Part shown: positions 44,900 to 55,060 of the stretch, in pieces
Numbering within the stretch: position 1 is the first letter of the stretch
Layout: every line of letters begins with the position of its first letter
Assembly: GCF_023159225.1 (NCBI RefSeq)
Contig: NC_063170.1
Coordinates: 24,702,301 to 24,766,300, forward strand
Source of the DNA: Perognathus longimembris pacificus
Lineage: Eukaryota; Chordata; Mammalia; Rodentia; Heteromyidae
Direction of reading: 5' to 3'
Length of the DNA: 64,000 nt
Made by a program: the position numbers and the translations under genes
The notes under the pieces: generated by a model
The model's database searches: none
What the model was told of the DNA's origin: nothing
What the model saw: only the letters and a program-made list of their open reading frames with translations

Positions 44900-45440
44900 T
44901 ATGAAACTACTTTTCCATTTATCTTAGCAAAAAGAAACCCTTATTAGACCATAAAAGGAAGAAATGAGCAAATATGAGATTAATATAAGGGAAGGAGGAT
45001 CCAGTTTCTGCCTTATGTGGTGATCAGCCTTTCCCCCCTTTTCATACTAATTATTATTATCCTTATTAGTATTATTTTACCCCTCAATTGACTTAGGATG
45101 GTATCCAAAAAAAGAGCTTTATCATCTGGTAAAAGCACACAGTATTATTTATTTCATGTAATAAAATGTATGTAATGATCATGATTAATGTTTGTTTATT
45201 GTTGTATCATTGTATTTTCCTTCGCATCTCAGTGTGATACTGGTTTAATTAAACTTAGAGAGGGGTGGGTGTGGGATTGGGTGACAATCTCCAGAACTTT
45301 GTGCTGTAATGGAGTATGCCTTTGGTGGCATTCACATGTCTATTAAGATGAAGATGTCCTCATAAATGACTGATTCTGTTTGTTCTTTTAAAGAGAAATC
45401 CGTTCCCCATTCTTTATTGTGTAATTTGCAGATATATCCG
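44900..45440. promoter_or_regulatory. Candidate conserved non-coding block
   Basis: AT-rich and insertion-free, with TGGTTTAATTAAAC and ATGATCATGATTAATG words. Same texture as the blocks at 39.5 and 42.5 kb; weaker case. Confidence 0.25.
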
Positions 45441-45664
45441 TTGTGCCTCAGACCAAATGCTTTTATGTAGAGAAATTGCAATGACAGTGGAAATTATGAT
45501 AATTGAAGAGTGCTCTAGGTTTTATTTTCTCCTTGCTCACAGGGAATCGCCATCAGCATCTTTCCTGGCCCTAATCATGGCACCAATTCCAAACTATTTT
45601 CATATTAGATGGTTATCCACTTTAACTATTTGTTCAGGGAAGAAATGGGCGCAGGGTGGATAGC

Positions 45665-45668
<4 letters not shown>

Positions 45669-45702
<34 letters not shown>
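45669..45702. repeat. (GT)n microsatellite
   Basis: A pure GT run of about 34 bp. Confidence 0.97.
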
Positions 45703-45705
<3 letters not shown>

Positions 45706-45961
45706 AATATGATAGTCCCATTATATGTAATATAATTTAAATAGACAAAACCTATCAAACAGCCCTCCAGAGACTGTATGAGCTTGGGCCCTATGTAACA
45801 GTATATACAGGTTCAGTTTCCTACTCTTCTAAGATTAGGTAATGTCAATCTTTAGATTCTTAACCAACTTTAAGCAAAAATAAAAACCAAAAAAGAGAAA
45901 CTCATCATATTTCCTCATTATAGTGTCTCTTTTTGTCTTTCCAATTAGTCATTGGTACTAG

Positions 45962-46605
45962 AACATTTTTAAATTTTATTTTGAAGGTGATATACAGAGG
46001 GGTTACAGTTGTATGAGTAAGGTAATGAGTACATTTCTTGTCCAACAGTGTTGCCCCCTCCCTTGTTTTCTCCCCCTTTTCCTCGCCTGGCTCCCCTCTC
46101 CCCTGCCAAGTTGTATAGCTCATTTCCAACACAGTGTCTTGTGAGTATCACTGTTGCATTGGTTCACCCTTTGTCTTTGTCTCACATTTTTGTGATTCCC
46201 CTTCCCTTCTCCAAATCAGATAAATGTATATTCAAGATACAGGGTACCAAAATCAAAAACAGTAACGACAGGGGATAAACAAAAGGGAAAAAAGGAAATA
46301 AAAAAGACATAACTTTACACAGTACATAAAAAACCTCTTGCTTCCCTATCTTGAGGTTCATTTTGATTAGCATCATTTTATATGCTCATATGTACATAGT
46401 TATTGAGCTTTTGTGATATTCTGCCAGGACTATCCTAGACATATACTAAATGAGGTATACATACACATTGGAATTCTATGCTTCCATCAGAAAGAATGGC
46501 ATGGCCCCCTTCAGAAAAAAATGGAAAGAATTGGAAAAAATCATATTAAGTGAAATAATGCAGACCCAAAGAAACATAGGTTCCATGGTTTCCCGCATTT
46601 GTAAT
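45962..46605 (-). mobile_element. L1 3' end with inverted 5' segment
   Basis: 45962-46445 reads the antisense L1 3' UTR (GATATACAGAGGGGTTACAG, CTTTGTCTCACATTTTTG, CTCTTGCTTCC). From about 46450 to 46605 the adjoining upstream part of L1, the end of ORF2, lies in sense orientation (ATACACATTGGAATTCTATG; frame WKELEKIILSEIMQTQRN). The two pieces are adjacent in L1 but face opposite ways, the usual product of twin priming. Confidence 0.8.
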
Positions 46606-46619
46606 AGAAGATTTTTTTT

Positions 46620-47065
46620 AAGTGTATCAAGTCACTCCCATTTCTTCTCAACAGATTAAGTAGAGTCTTATTGAGCACACCAATAGAATGGGTACAATAA
46701 AAATGATGAGAGATTGCAAGTGCTGGGAGGATGTGGGAAAAAGAGAATCCTGCTCACTGCTGGTGCAGTGGGGATTAGTACTGCTATGATGAAAGTCGTA
46801 TGGGGGTTCTTCACAATATTAAAAACAAACATACCTGATTCAGTAATCCCACTCCTGGGATTAGACAAAGGAAATGGAGTTGGCATGTTGAAGAGATATT
46901 TATATGCCAATAGTTTCCACTGTGCTATTTCATATTCTCATTAAGGTACTTCATAACAAATATTGAACTAATTTAAATGTCTACATAAGGAAAATGTGGT
47001 ACATATACACATATTTCATATATGATACTATATCATGTAGTGATAGTTGTGCATAAAAAAAAAAA
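46620..47065 (+). repeat. Older sense L1 ORF2 fragment
   Basis: Reads GATTGCAAGTGCTGGGAGGATG, then GTGGGAAAAAGAGAATCCTG, ATCCCACTCCTGGG and AAAATGTGGTACATATACAC. These follow the order of the C-terminal ORF2 region. Many substitutions; ends in an A-rich stretch near 47058. Confidence 0.75.
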
Positions 47066-47234
47066 ACAAAAAAAATCCCCAAACCATCCTGAAAATATAC
47101 TAAAACCATAGGATTATTTTGTTTGAATGAGTGGGTGACTTATTGGATGCACGCATTGTATCTCAGTAAAGCTGCTTTCTATATGAAATATTGATTGCTG
47201 AACATGATTTCAAATGTGTAGATTGGTGTTTTCC
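47066..47234. other. Short unique spacer
   Basis: No recognisable feature. Confidence 0.4.
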
Positions 47235-47457
47235 TTGAGGGGGCAGGAGGCACTCCTGGGGCTTGAACTCAGGCTCTGGGTGCTGTCCCTGAACTTCTTT
47301 GCTTAAAGCTAATGCTCTCCTACTTGATCTACAGCTCCACTTGCAGAGTTGAATCTCACAAACTTTCCTGCTTGGGCTGGCTTTGAATCATGATCCTCAG
47401 ATCTCAGCCTCCTGAGTAGCTAGAATTACAAGCATGAATCACCAGTACCCAGGTCAT
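47235..47457 (-). repeat. B1-Geo composite SINE
   Basis: The plus strand reads the Geo end (CCTGGGGCTTGAACTCAGG, TGGGTGCTGTCCCTGAAC), then the B1 end (GCTGGCTTTGAATCATGATCC, CAGATCTCAGCCTCCTGAG, GTACCCAGG). Nearly full length, moderately diverged. Confidence 0.85.
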
Positions 47458-47713
47458 TTTTGTTTTTATGTGCAACAGAGATGCTATATATGTGAACCAA
47501 GTTAATGTCTCAGTTTGGTTTTTTGCCACTTAAGAAAATTGAATAAGAAATAGAAGTGATGGTTGAATATCAACATACAGAGTTTTTAATTAATTATCCA
47601 TTTTTTGTTTTTACTATGAAATGGAAGCGAATTGCTTTGATTATGCACTTGCAACTAAGATAAATATACCACTTTGCAGTCAGAGCAATAGTAACAGAAA
47701 AACATGACTGTGC
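47458..47713. other. Unique AT-rich spacer
   Basis: No recognisable feature. Confidence 0.4.
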
Positions 47714-47723
47714 ACAAATTATA

Positions 47724-49912
47724 TATATATGATCTTATATCTGAAGGACCCAAAAATCTCAGTCCCCAAACTCCTAGACCTAATAAACTATTTTGGCAAA
47801 GTAGCAAGATACAAAAATCAACCCACAAAAATCAGCAGCTTTTCTGTACCCAGCAATGTACTAGCAGAAAAAGAATTATGGAAATAATACCATTTGCAAT
47901 AGCTAAAAAAAGAATAAATTACCTAGGGATTAACCTAACTAAAGACATGAATGACCTATTTAATGAGAACTATAAAAATCTAAAAAGAGAAATCAAAGAG
48001 GACACAAGGAGATGGAAAGACCTCCCATGCTCATGGGTAGGCAGAATCAATATAGTGAAAATGGCCATATTGCCCAAAATTTTATACAAATTCAATGCAA
48101 TCCTCATCAAGATCCCAGCTACATTCTTCACTGAAATAGAGAAAGCAACCCATAAATTCATATGGAACAGCAAAAGGCCTACAATAGCCAAAGCAATTCT
48201 AGGCAAAAGAAGCAGTGCAGGAGGTATCACAATACCAGACTTCAAGTTCTACTATAGAGCCATCATAACAAAAACAGCCTGGTATTGGTATAAAAACAGA
48301 CCCGAAGACCAGTGGAATAGAATTGAAGACCCAGAAATAAAACCGCATTCTTACAGTCAGCTGATATTCGACAAAGGAGCTAAAGACATACAATGGAAAA
48401 AACATAGCCTCTTCAACTATGGGTGCTGGGAAAACTGGGCAGCCATATGCAGAAAACTCAAAGTAGACCCTAGCCTATCACCATGCACTAAGATCAACTC
48501 AAAATGGATCAAGGACCTCAACATCAGATCTGAATCCTTGAAACTACTGAAGGACAGAGTAGGAGAGACTCTAGAACTTATAGGCACAGGTAGGAACTTC
48601 CTGAGTAGAGTCTCAGGGGCACAACAGTTAGGGGAGAGACTCAACAAATGGAACTACTACAAAATAAAAAGTTTCTGCATAGCTAAAGTCATAGCCACCA
48701 AACTAGAAAGACAGCCAACCATATGGGAAAGGATCTTCACCAGCACAGCAACAAAGGCCTAATATCTGTCATCTACAGAGAACTCAAAAAACTAACCCCC
48801 TCCAAACCCAGTAAACCAATTATTAAATGGGCAAAGGAGCTAAAGAGAGACTTCACAGGAGAAGAGATAAAAATGGCAAAGAAACATATGAGGAAATGTT
48901 CGACATCCCTGGCAGTAAAGGAAATGAAAATAAAAACAACCCTGAGATATCACCTCACTCCAGTTAGAATAGCCTATACTCTGAACTCAGCCAACAACAA
49001 ATGCTGGAGGGGATGTGGGGAAAGAGGAACACTTCTCCACTGTTGGTGGGAGTGCAAATTAGTACAACCACTTTGGAGAACAGTATGGAGGTTCCTCAAA
49101 AAGCTCAGCATAGACCTACCCTATGACCCAGACATACCACCCCTAGGCATCTATCCTGATGCCTAGGTCTCAGGATATCATAAAGACATCTGCACATCCA
49201 TGTTTATCATTGCACAATTCACAATAGCCAAAATATGGAAACAACCCAGGTGCCCCACTACAGATGAATGGATACAAAAAAATGTGGTACCTATACAAAA
49301 TGGAATACTACATAGCGATTAGAAATGATAAAATATTGGTATTCCCAGGGAAATGGTCAGAACTTGAACAAATAATGTTGAGTGAGACAATCCTAGAACA
49401 CAGAGAAAAAAGGGGCATGGTCTCTTTGATATATGACTGTTAGGGTGTGGGGTGGGGACAGTAGAGACCAGGTCGGTGAAACAAAAAACTTCTTTTCAAA
49501 TGGTATTTCCAAAGGTTTGGGTCAGCAACCTTACATTATGTATCTAAAACCAAACAACTACTAAACATATAAAGGTCTAGAATAGACCTATCAGTGGATC
49601 ACAATAGCTCAACAGCTATGTACATATGATCATATAAGACGAGGGTAAGCAAAAACAACTCCAAGAGAAGGACAAAAGTAGGATTCTATTGTTGACGTTA
49701 CATTTAAAGTTCTAGGTGAATTTCCTTTGGCATACGCTATGTGGTTACTGTATATGATTTTGGTACACTGGGTATTGTATATATGCCTACCTGATCTAGG
49801 GAAGGGAAAGAAAAATGAGGGTGTAAGATATCACAAGAAATGTACTCATTGCCTTATTATGTAACTGTACCCCTTTTGCACAACACCTTGTCAACAAAAT
49901 TTAATTAAAAAT
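47724..49912 (+). mobile_element. 2.2-kb L1, 5' truncated, with ~10-bp TSD
   Basis: The largest transposon in the window. It starts inside ORF2, has the ORF2 C-terminal half (described separately), a 3' UTR from about 49443 with the G-rich run GGGTGTGGGGTGGGGAC, and a short A-rich end (ATTAAAAATAAC). ACAAATTATA occurs at 47714-47723 and 49914-49923 as a likely TSD. The 3' UTR differs from that of the L1s at 10 and 21 kb but matches the 24.6-kb copy, so at least two L1 3' UTR types are present. Confidence 0.92.
47740..49441 (+). pseudogene. L1 ORF2 C-terminal half, broken
   Basis: ORF2 encodes the L1 endonuclease/reverse transcriptase; this piece begins after the catalytic RT motifs. The frame from 47704 to 48762 holds typical post-RT sequence (RRWKDLPCSWVGRINIVKMA, WYWYKNRPEDQWNRIEDPE, LIFDKGAKDIQWKK). 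It shifts frame near 48756-48768 and continues at 48723-49166 with [20 protein letters not shown] and the Cys/His-rich [19 protein letters not shown] stop follows at about 49164, after YPDA, where other L1s continue. The tail (WKQPRCPTTDEW in another frame) runs to about 49441. With no endonuclease and no RT core it cannot move itself. Confidence 0.93.
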
Positions 49913-49924
49913 AACAAATTATAA

Positions 49925-50343
49925 GGCTTATATATGACTTTAGTGTGTCTCTTACATGTTAGTAGGCTGGAAACTTGGACCCCAATGGAGTGATGTGGGA
50001 AGGTAGGCCCAGGGGGAAATAATGAACTCATTCAGGGCACCACCAAAAGAAGAGATGAATAGTAGATCACAGACATGTAGAGAGTTAGTTACCTGTGGGC
50101 CAGTACCTATGTTGGTTATTGGGTTTGTCCAAACAGGCTTTCAGTGGAGAGTTCTAACTGGTAGATTTCAAGCAAGGTGTAAGTTCCTGGAAGTCACACT
50201 TTGAGTGAGAGGTGGTCCCACACAGGTTATGAGGGCCCAGTGGGCCAGTAAAACAGGCTGATTGTAACTATCTCATAGGTCACTAGAAAGAGGCTGTATA
50301 AGTAGATACCTAGATAGACCACAGGAGGAACTGGGGAGAATGA
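49925..50343. other. Unique sequence, no gene seen
   Basis: Contains one 60-codon frame without a known domain. No repeat recognised. Confidence 0.4.
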
Positions 50344-50360
50344 CTGAGACCACCCCTTTT

Positions 50361-50552
50361 TTCCTGTCCTGGGGCTTGAACTCAGGGCCTGAGCACTGTC
50401 CCTGAGCTTCTTTTGCTCAAGGCTGGCACACTATCACTTAGGCCACAACACCACTTCTGGCTTTTTCTGTTTATGTGGTACTGAGGATTCGAACCCAGGG
50501 CCTCATGCATGCTAGGCAAGCACTCTACCTCTAAGCCACATTCCCAGCCCAC
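50361..50552 (-). repeat. IDL-Geo dimeric SINE, older copy
   Basis: Antisense dimer: CCTGTCCTGGGGCTTGAAC, ACACCACTTCTGGC, GAGGATTCGAACCCAGGGCC, CCACATTCCCAGCCC. Flanks CTGAGACCACCCCTTTT (50344) and CTGAGACCCCCTTTT (50553) form an imperfect TSD. It has the GTGCTGAGGA-type variant shared with the 51506 copy, so an older subfamily. Confidence 0.92.
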
Positions 50553-50567
50553 CTGAGACCCCCTTTT

Positions 50568-50784
50568 AATATCAGAAAGTTGAGCTTTAGTCAAATGGGT
50601 ACAGAGACAATATAAAATTGTGATAATTTACTACTCATCCACTGGAGATGAACAAAAATAAGAAGTGAGAATGAAATTTACTTGTTTCTGTGTCAAGCAA
50701 GAAATATAATACCTTTGTCTTTAGGGACAATGATTTATCTCATTTTCAAGGAAGTCAATGTTTCCTCTGACTGCCAAAATTAGA
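50568..50784. other. Unique spacer
   Basis: No recognisable feature. Confidence 0.35.
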
Positions 50785-51135
50785 TATTAGCTTTCCATTG
50801 CTGTGAAAAAATGCCTGAAATAAATCAACTTAAAGGAAGGAGGGTTTATTTGTGTTCATGGTTTCAGATATTTTAGTCCATAGTTGCTTGGCTCCATTGC
50901 TTTTGGGCTTGTGATGAGGCAGTAGAGTGTGGAAGAGAAATTGCTAACCACACAGTGAATGAGAAACAAAAAGAGAGAGGGGGGAAGGAAGGAGCCAAGG
51001 TCTCAAAACCCTTTTAGGATATGCCCCAATGACCTAGCTTCCTTCCACTAGGCCCTACCTCCCAATGACATCACAGGCTGCTGTGACCAGGTGTTTAGCA
51101 GCTATGTCCTCAGTTTTAGTGTTTGGTGGTTAATT
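50785..51135 (-). repeat. MaLR-like LTR relic
   Basis: The order TTTCCATTGCTGTGAAAAAATGCC, GAGGGTTTATTTGTG-TTCATGG, a GGAAGG/GAGAGAG zone, then CCTACCTCCCAATGACATCAC resembles antisense MLT1/MST-type LTRs (CATTGCTGTAACAAAATACC, GGTTTATTTGGCTCATGG, CACCTCCCA). Diverged; class is likely, subfamily unknown. Confidence 0.45.
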
Positions 51136-51203
51136 GGAGGTAAGATAATTTTATAAAGGGAAAAATCTTGAACTACTAAGTAATAAACATGACAGAAATG
51201 GCC

Positions 51204-51206
<3 letters not shown>

Positions 51207-51242
<36 letters not shown>

Positions 51243-51267
51243 AGAGAGAGAGAGAAAGAGAGAGAGA
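51207..51267. repeat. (TG)n(GA)n microsatellite
   Basis: TG run to about 51238, then a GA-rich run. Confidence 0.95.
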
Positions 51268-51489
51268 ATAAATAATAAAGCAAAAATAAAAGTAAACCAG
51301 CATAGACTAAGAATACACCAAAAATGTCAAGAAAAGGTATTTTCTAAGTATAGACTATGGGCCAAAATATTCTGTGATTTTTTTTAAATGAAACTTCATA
51401 AATCACGGCAAGTAAGGAACTGGCAAGAACATACACCAGTGAAAGGAGTTTCATGGAGGGAAAAAGAGATTAATGTAGTTATCTTGAAA
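51268..51489. other. Unique spacer
   Basis: No recognisable feature. Confidence 0.35.
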
Positions 51490-51505
51490 TCAGGTTCATT
51501 CTTTT

Positions 51506-51711
51506 GTTGTTGTTGTTTTGGTGCCAGTCCTGAGGTTTGGACTCGGGGCCTGAGCACTGTCCCTGGATTCTTTTTGCTAAATAAAGCACTCTACTTCTTA
51601 AGCCACAGCGCCACTTCTCGCTTTTTCTGTTTGTGTGGTGCTGAGGAATTGAACCCAGGGCTTCGTGCATGCTAGGCAAGCACTCTACCACAAAGCCACA
51701 TTCCCAGCCCC
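51506..51711 (-). repeat. IDL-Geo SINE, first of a shared-site pair
   Basis: Antisense dimer with a TTG-rich tail, GTGCCAGTCCTGAGG, CAGCGCCACTTCTCGC, GTGCTGAGGAATTGAACCC and CCACATTCCCAGCCCC. Flanked by TCAGGTTCATTCTTTT at 51490-51505 and 51712-51727. More diverged than its right neighbour, so inserted earlier. Confidence 0.95.
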
Positions 51712-51727
51712 TCAGGTTCATTCTTTT

Positions 51728-51939
51728 TTTTTTTTTTTTTTTTTTTGGCCAGTCCTGGGCCTTGGACTCAGGGCCTGAACACTGTCCCTGGCTTCTTCCC
51801 GCTCAAGGCTAGCACTCTGCCACTTGAGCCACAGTGCCGCTTCTGGCCGTTTTCTGTATATGTGGTGCTGGGGAATCGAACCTAGGGCCTCGTGTATCCG
51901 AGGCAGGCACTCTTGCCACTAGGCTATATCCCCAGCCCC
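51728..51939 (-). repeat. Young IDL-Geo SINE, second of a shared-site pair
   Basis: Antisense dimer with a pure T tail, in the young subfamily (CTTCCCGCTCAAGG, CCTCGTGTATCCGAGGCAGG). Flanked by TCAGGTTCATTCTT at 51712 and 51940. Its left TSD is the right TSD of the older SINE at 51506. Confidence 0.96.
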
Positions 51940-51953
51940 TCAGGTTCATTCTT

Positions 51954-52412
51954 AAGAGAGTGGGTTGATGTAAAAAGAAGGAACATGGCCCATGAATCAG
52001 TTAGCTTCCTTTCCCTCCATGAGAAAAGACATTTGTTTTATTGAGGCTATTTATTCAGAATAGTGCTAATGTTATTTTATTGTTTTTAATTTCTGGATCT
52101 TCAAGAAATTTCTTTCCTTTAAAAAAACAAAACCAAGCTGTCTGTAGCCCCTGCTCAGTTTAGTTGACTCTCCTTTGGAAAGCTGAAATGAATCATTTAA
52201 ATATAGTATATTTTTATAGGTACTCTCTTTCTGTAATCATAAGTGCTTATTGTGTTTCCTACTGCCAAGGAAATAAAATTATTTCCTAATTTCAATAAGA
52301 ATCTATCACTATCTTACCAGATATAACTGAAAATATTGATTATACAATAAAGACCTTGCTTAGAATGTCCTATTTGGGCATGAAACTCATTTACTTGGCA
52401 ATGGCTACTTGT
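51954..52412. other. Unique AT-rich sequence
   Basis: No gene or repeat recognised. Confidence 0.4.
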
Positions 52413-52830
52413 GCTGGGCTCTGGGCACTCGTGCCTGTAATCCTATTTATTTATTATTTGTTTGTTTGTGTCTGTCATGGGCCCTTGAGCCTGGGCACTA
52501 TCCCTGAGCTATTCCGCTCAAGGCTAGCACTCTACCACTTGAGCCAGACCACCAGTTTCAGTTTTCTCGAAGTTAATTGGAGATAAGAGTAGATAGGGTT
52601 ATAGGTGTGAACCACTGGAGCCAGGCTAGATAGTCCTAGCTATTTAGTAGGCTGAGATCTGAGGATCAAGGGCCCAGGGGCTAGAAAACCTGTGAGATTC
52701 TTATATCCAATTAACCAAAAAAGCCAGAAGTGGAGCTGTGGCTCAAAGTGGTAGAGTCCTAGACTTGAGCAAAAAAGCCCAAGCCCTGAGTTCAAGCTCC
52801 AGGACCAGCTCACACACCAAAAAAAGAAAA
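52413..52830 (+). repeat. B1-Geo SINE interrupted by another SINE
   Basis: The B1 start (GCTGGGCTCTGGGCACTCGTG, CCTGTAATCCTA) lies at 52413-52445. It resumes at about 52631 (TAGTCCTAGCTATTTAGTAGG, CTGAGATCTGAGGATCAAG) and continues into a Geo part (CCAGAAGTGGAGCTGTGGC, CCCTGAGTTCAAGCTCCAGG) with an A-rich tail to 52830. An opposite-strand SINE fills the gap. Confidence 0.85.
52446..52630 (-). repeat. B1-Geo SINE inserted inside the 52413 SINE
   Basis: Begins with a TTTATTTATTATTTGTTTG tail (plus strand), then the Geo end (GAGCCTGGGCACTATCCC, CCACTTGAGCC) and the B1 end (GGTTATAGGTGTGAACCAC, GGAGCCAGGC). Flanked by TAATCCTA (52438) and TAGTCCTA (52631), a short TSD-like pair inside the host SINE. 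Confidence 0.82.
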
Positions 52831-53232
52831 AGGCTACTTGTATAGAAGTTTATGAAATTAGTGCTTAGAAAACTCTCCCAGGAAATACTCTTGATTTTTC
52901 TTGTTTATGTTTGTTTGTTTGTTTGTTTGGTGGGTAGGAGGTGGGGGCTTTTGTGGTTCCAGTATTAAGGAAGGTTACTGCTTTGCAGGCTGAGAAGTAT
53001 GGAATATTTGGTGAGAAATTCACCCACATTTATATAAGTACTGCAGGTAAAATTGGGAGACAGATTTTCTTGGACTTGGCATTTCTGCCTCAGGATAGCA
53101 AATAATAGGGTGTTTTAAAAGTCCAATCTAATATTTCATATGGAAACTTCCAAGAAAGTAAACTTCAGAAAACCTATATAGGAAATTAATGGTCTTGTAT
53201 CCCTTATGTAAGACCAAAGTAAAAGAAATTAA

Positions 53233-53234
<2 letters not shown>
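52831..53234. other. Unique sequence with (TTTG)n
   Basis: Contains a TTTG run at about 52904-52928. Otherwise nothing is recognised. Confidence 0.5.

Positions 53235-53269
<35 letters not shown>
53235..53269. repeat. (TG)n microsatellite at a SINE tail
   Basis: A pure TG run of about 35 bp joined to the 3' end of an antisense SINE (CA on the element strand), in the place of its A-tail. Confidence 0.95.
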
Positions 53270-53270
<1 letters not shown>

Positions 53271-53495
53271 CTCAGACTTGAACTCAGTGTGTGGGTTCTG
53301 TCCCTTAACTTTTCCTCTGAAGGTTCGTGTTCTACCATTTGAGACAAAGCTTCATTTTCAGCTTCGTGGTGGTTAAATGAAGGTAAGAGTTTCACAAACT
53401 TGCCTGCCTGCTCAGGCTGGCTTTGAACTGTGATACTGCAATCTCAGCCTACTGAGAGCTAGCATGGCAGGTGTGAGCTATTGGCACCCAGATCA
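53270..53495 (-). repeat. B1-Geo composite SINE, diverged
   Basis: The plus strand reads GACTTGAACTCAGTGTGTGGG (Geo end), then CAGGCTGGCTTTGAACTGTG, CAATCTCAGCCTACTGAGAG and TTGGCACCCAG (B1 end). Older than most copies here. Confidence 0.75.
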
Positions 53496-54406
53496 AGATC
53501 AATCTTATTTTGTGATCAAGAATCACCTTTCTTTGAGGAAAGAATGCCAATAAATTGGATGCAAAACATTATGGAAATTCTCCAGTGGAAAACTATGAGT
53601 AATTTTGGGAGGGCCAGCCTTCCTTGTGTTCTGATTCTGCCTTCCCTGCCTTTGTGATAGAAGGAATAAGAAACTGATAAAACAAGAGTTGTTCTTTTCA
53701 TAGGTTTGTAATTGCAGTAAGCAGGCGCACCATGGGAGGAAGTTCTACAGTTACACTGTACGTTGTTCATTATAAGATTCCTGATGTGAACTTGTAGCTT
53801 CTCTTGACTTCTCCTCTGAACTGGCTGTGACATATGCATTGTTCCCACATTGTGTTTGATAACTTACATAAAAGTTTTGACATGTGTTCATTGTATATCT
53901 ATGAAAATCATGATTTAACCTTTCTGTGTGTGGCGGGGAGATAATTACCTTCTAACAAAAGACAGTGAGCTATAATCATACTGTTTGATGTTTAAACTGG
54001 TATAAGCATTTCTACCAGGTTATACAAAGACATATGTATTCACTTGCGGTGTTCTTTGAATGCCTACAATCCATTTTCCCATTTTGGGATAAGAGTTTTA
54101 GTTCCTCTGTTTCTTGTGGGTCTAAAAGTACGGACTCCCACCTCTGGAGAGATGTATATGAATAGCCTGTCTGGCCAGTCAGAACAATGTAATAGTACAG
54201 AGTACTAAAAAGGAGTAAGGACCAGAGATTCATCCAAGAGAGGCAAGCTCAGTCTCATTGAGACTTCATTCTGGAATTGTGGTTGGACAGAGAAACTTCT
54301 TTCTGCTGGATTGAATGAAAGAATGAGCCATCTATCTGACTACAACTACTAGTGACTCTGTCATGGCTTGGGAAAACTTTTCTGAAAGGAGGCTTCACAG
54401 GGAAAG
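53496..54406. other. Unique sequence, no gene seen
   Basis: A 110-codon minus-strand frame (53516-53848) has no recognisable domain. No repeat identified. Confidence 0.4.
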
Positions 54407-54667
54407 TATATATATATATATGTATATATATGTATGTATATATATATTCTATCTATACAAAATATCTTCTCTCTACTAGATAGAAAGATATATCTAGATC
54501 TAGATAGATAAATATATAGATAGAATTGGATCTCTCTATATATATTAAGTGTAATATATAGATATATATATATAGATAGATAGATCTATATAGACATAGA
54601 TAGATCTATCTAGATCTAGATATATAGATAGATAGGTAGATAGATATAGAGAGAGGCAGAGAGAGAC
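54407..54667. repeat. TA/GATA palindromic microsatellite
   Basis: TATATA runs pass into TAGATAGA, AGATCTAGA and GATATATA units. It holds two overlapping perfect 16-bp palindromes (54597-54612 and 54607-54622) and ends in GAGAGA. Self-complementary over most of its length. Confidence 0.92.
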
Positions 54668-55011
54668 TATTTCCTGACAAGGGTGTTTAAGCGAATGAGT
54701 TCATTGCATTTGCTGTAGAAGAAAGGAAGAATCATGATTAATCCATTTCTATAAAGGTAATCCATAAGATCTTGAATTTGCTTACTTAGTTCAAAGAGAG
54801 CAGCCTTCAGAAGGATAATGTAACAACAAAGCTACTCTAAATGCTATTAGGACCACCTATTCACTATGACAAAACACCCACCTTTTTTGCTGGAACCCCA
54901 GTTTCCAGACATGCATCTGACTAGCTCCAGACTGCTTGGTTTGCATCAACATGTCCACCTTTGCAGCTGCAGTGGGTAAGGGGTAGGATGCAGCTGTACT
55001 GGAGCCGTTTG
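54668..55011. other. Unique sequence, no gene seen
   Basis: No exon recognised. Part of a 95-codon minus-strand frame ends here. Confidence 0.35.
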
Positions 55012-55060
55012 GGAAACACACCCAGAAAAGCTTTTGGAAAACACATTCAGAAAAGCTTTT
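55012..55060 (+). repeat. ~25-bp tandem doublet with AAGCTT cores
   Basis: GGAAACACACCCAGAAAAGC-TTTT (55012-55035) is followed at once by GGAAAACACATTCAGAAAAG-CTTTT (55036-55060), differing at a few bases. Each unit ends in AGAAAAGCTTTT. Confidence 0.88.
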
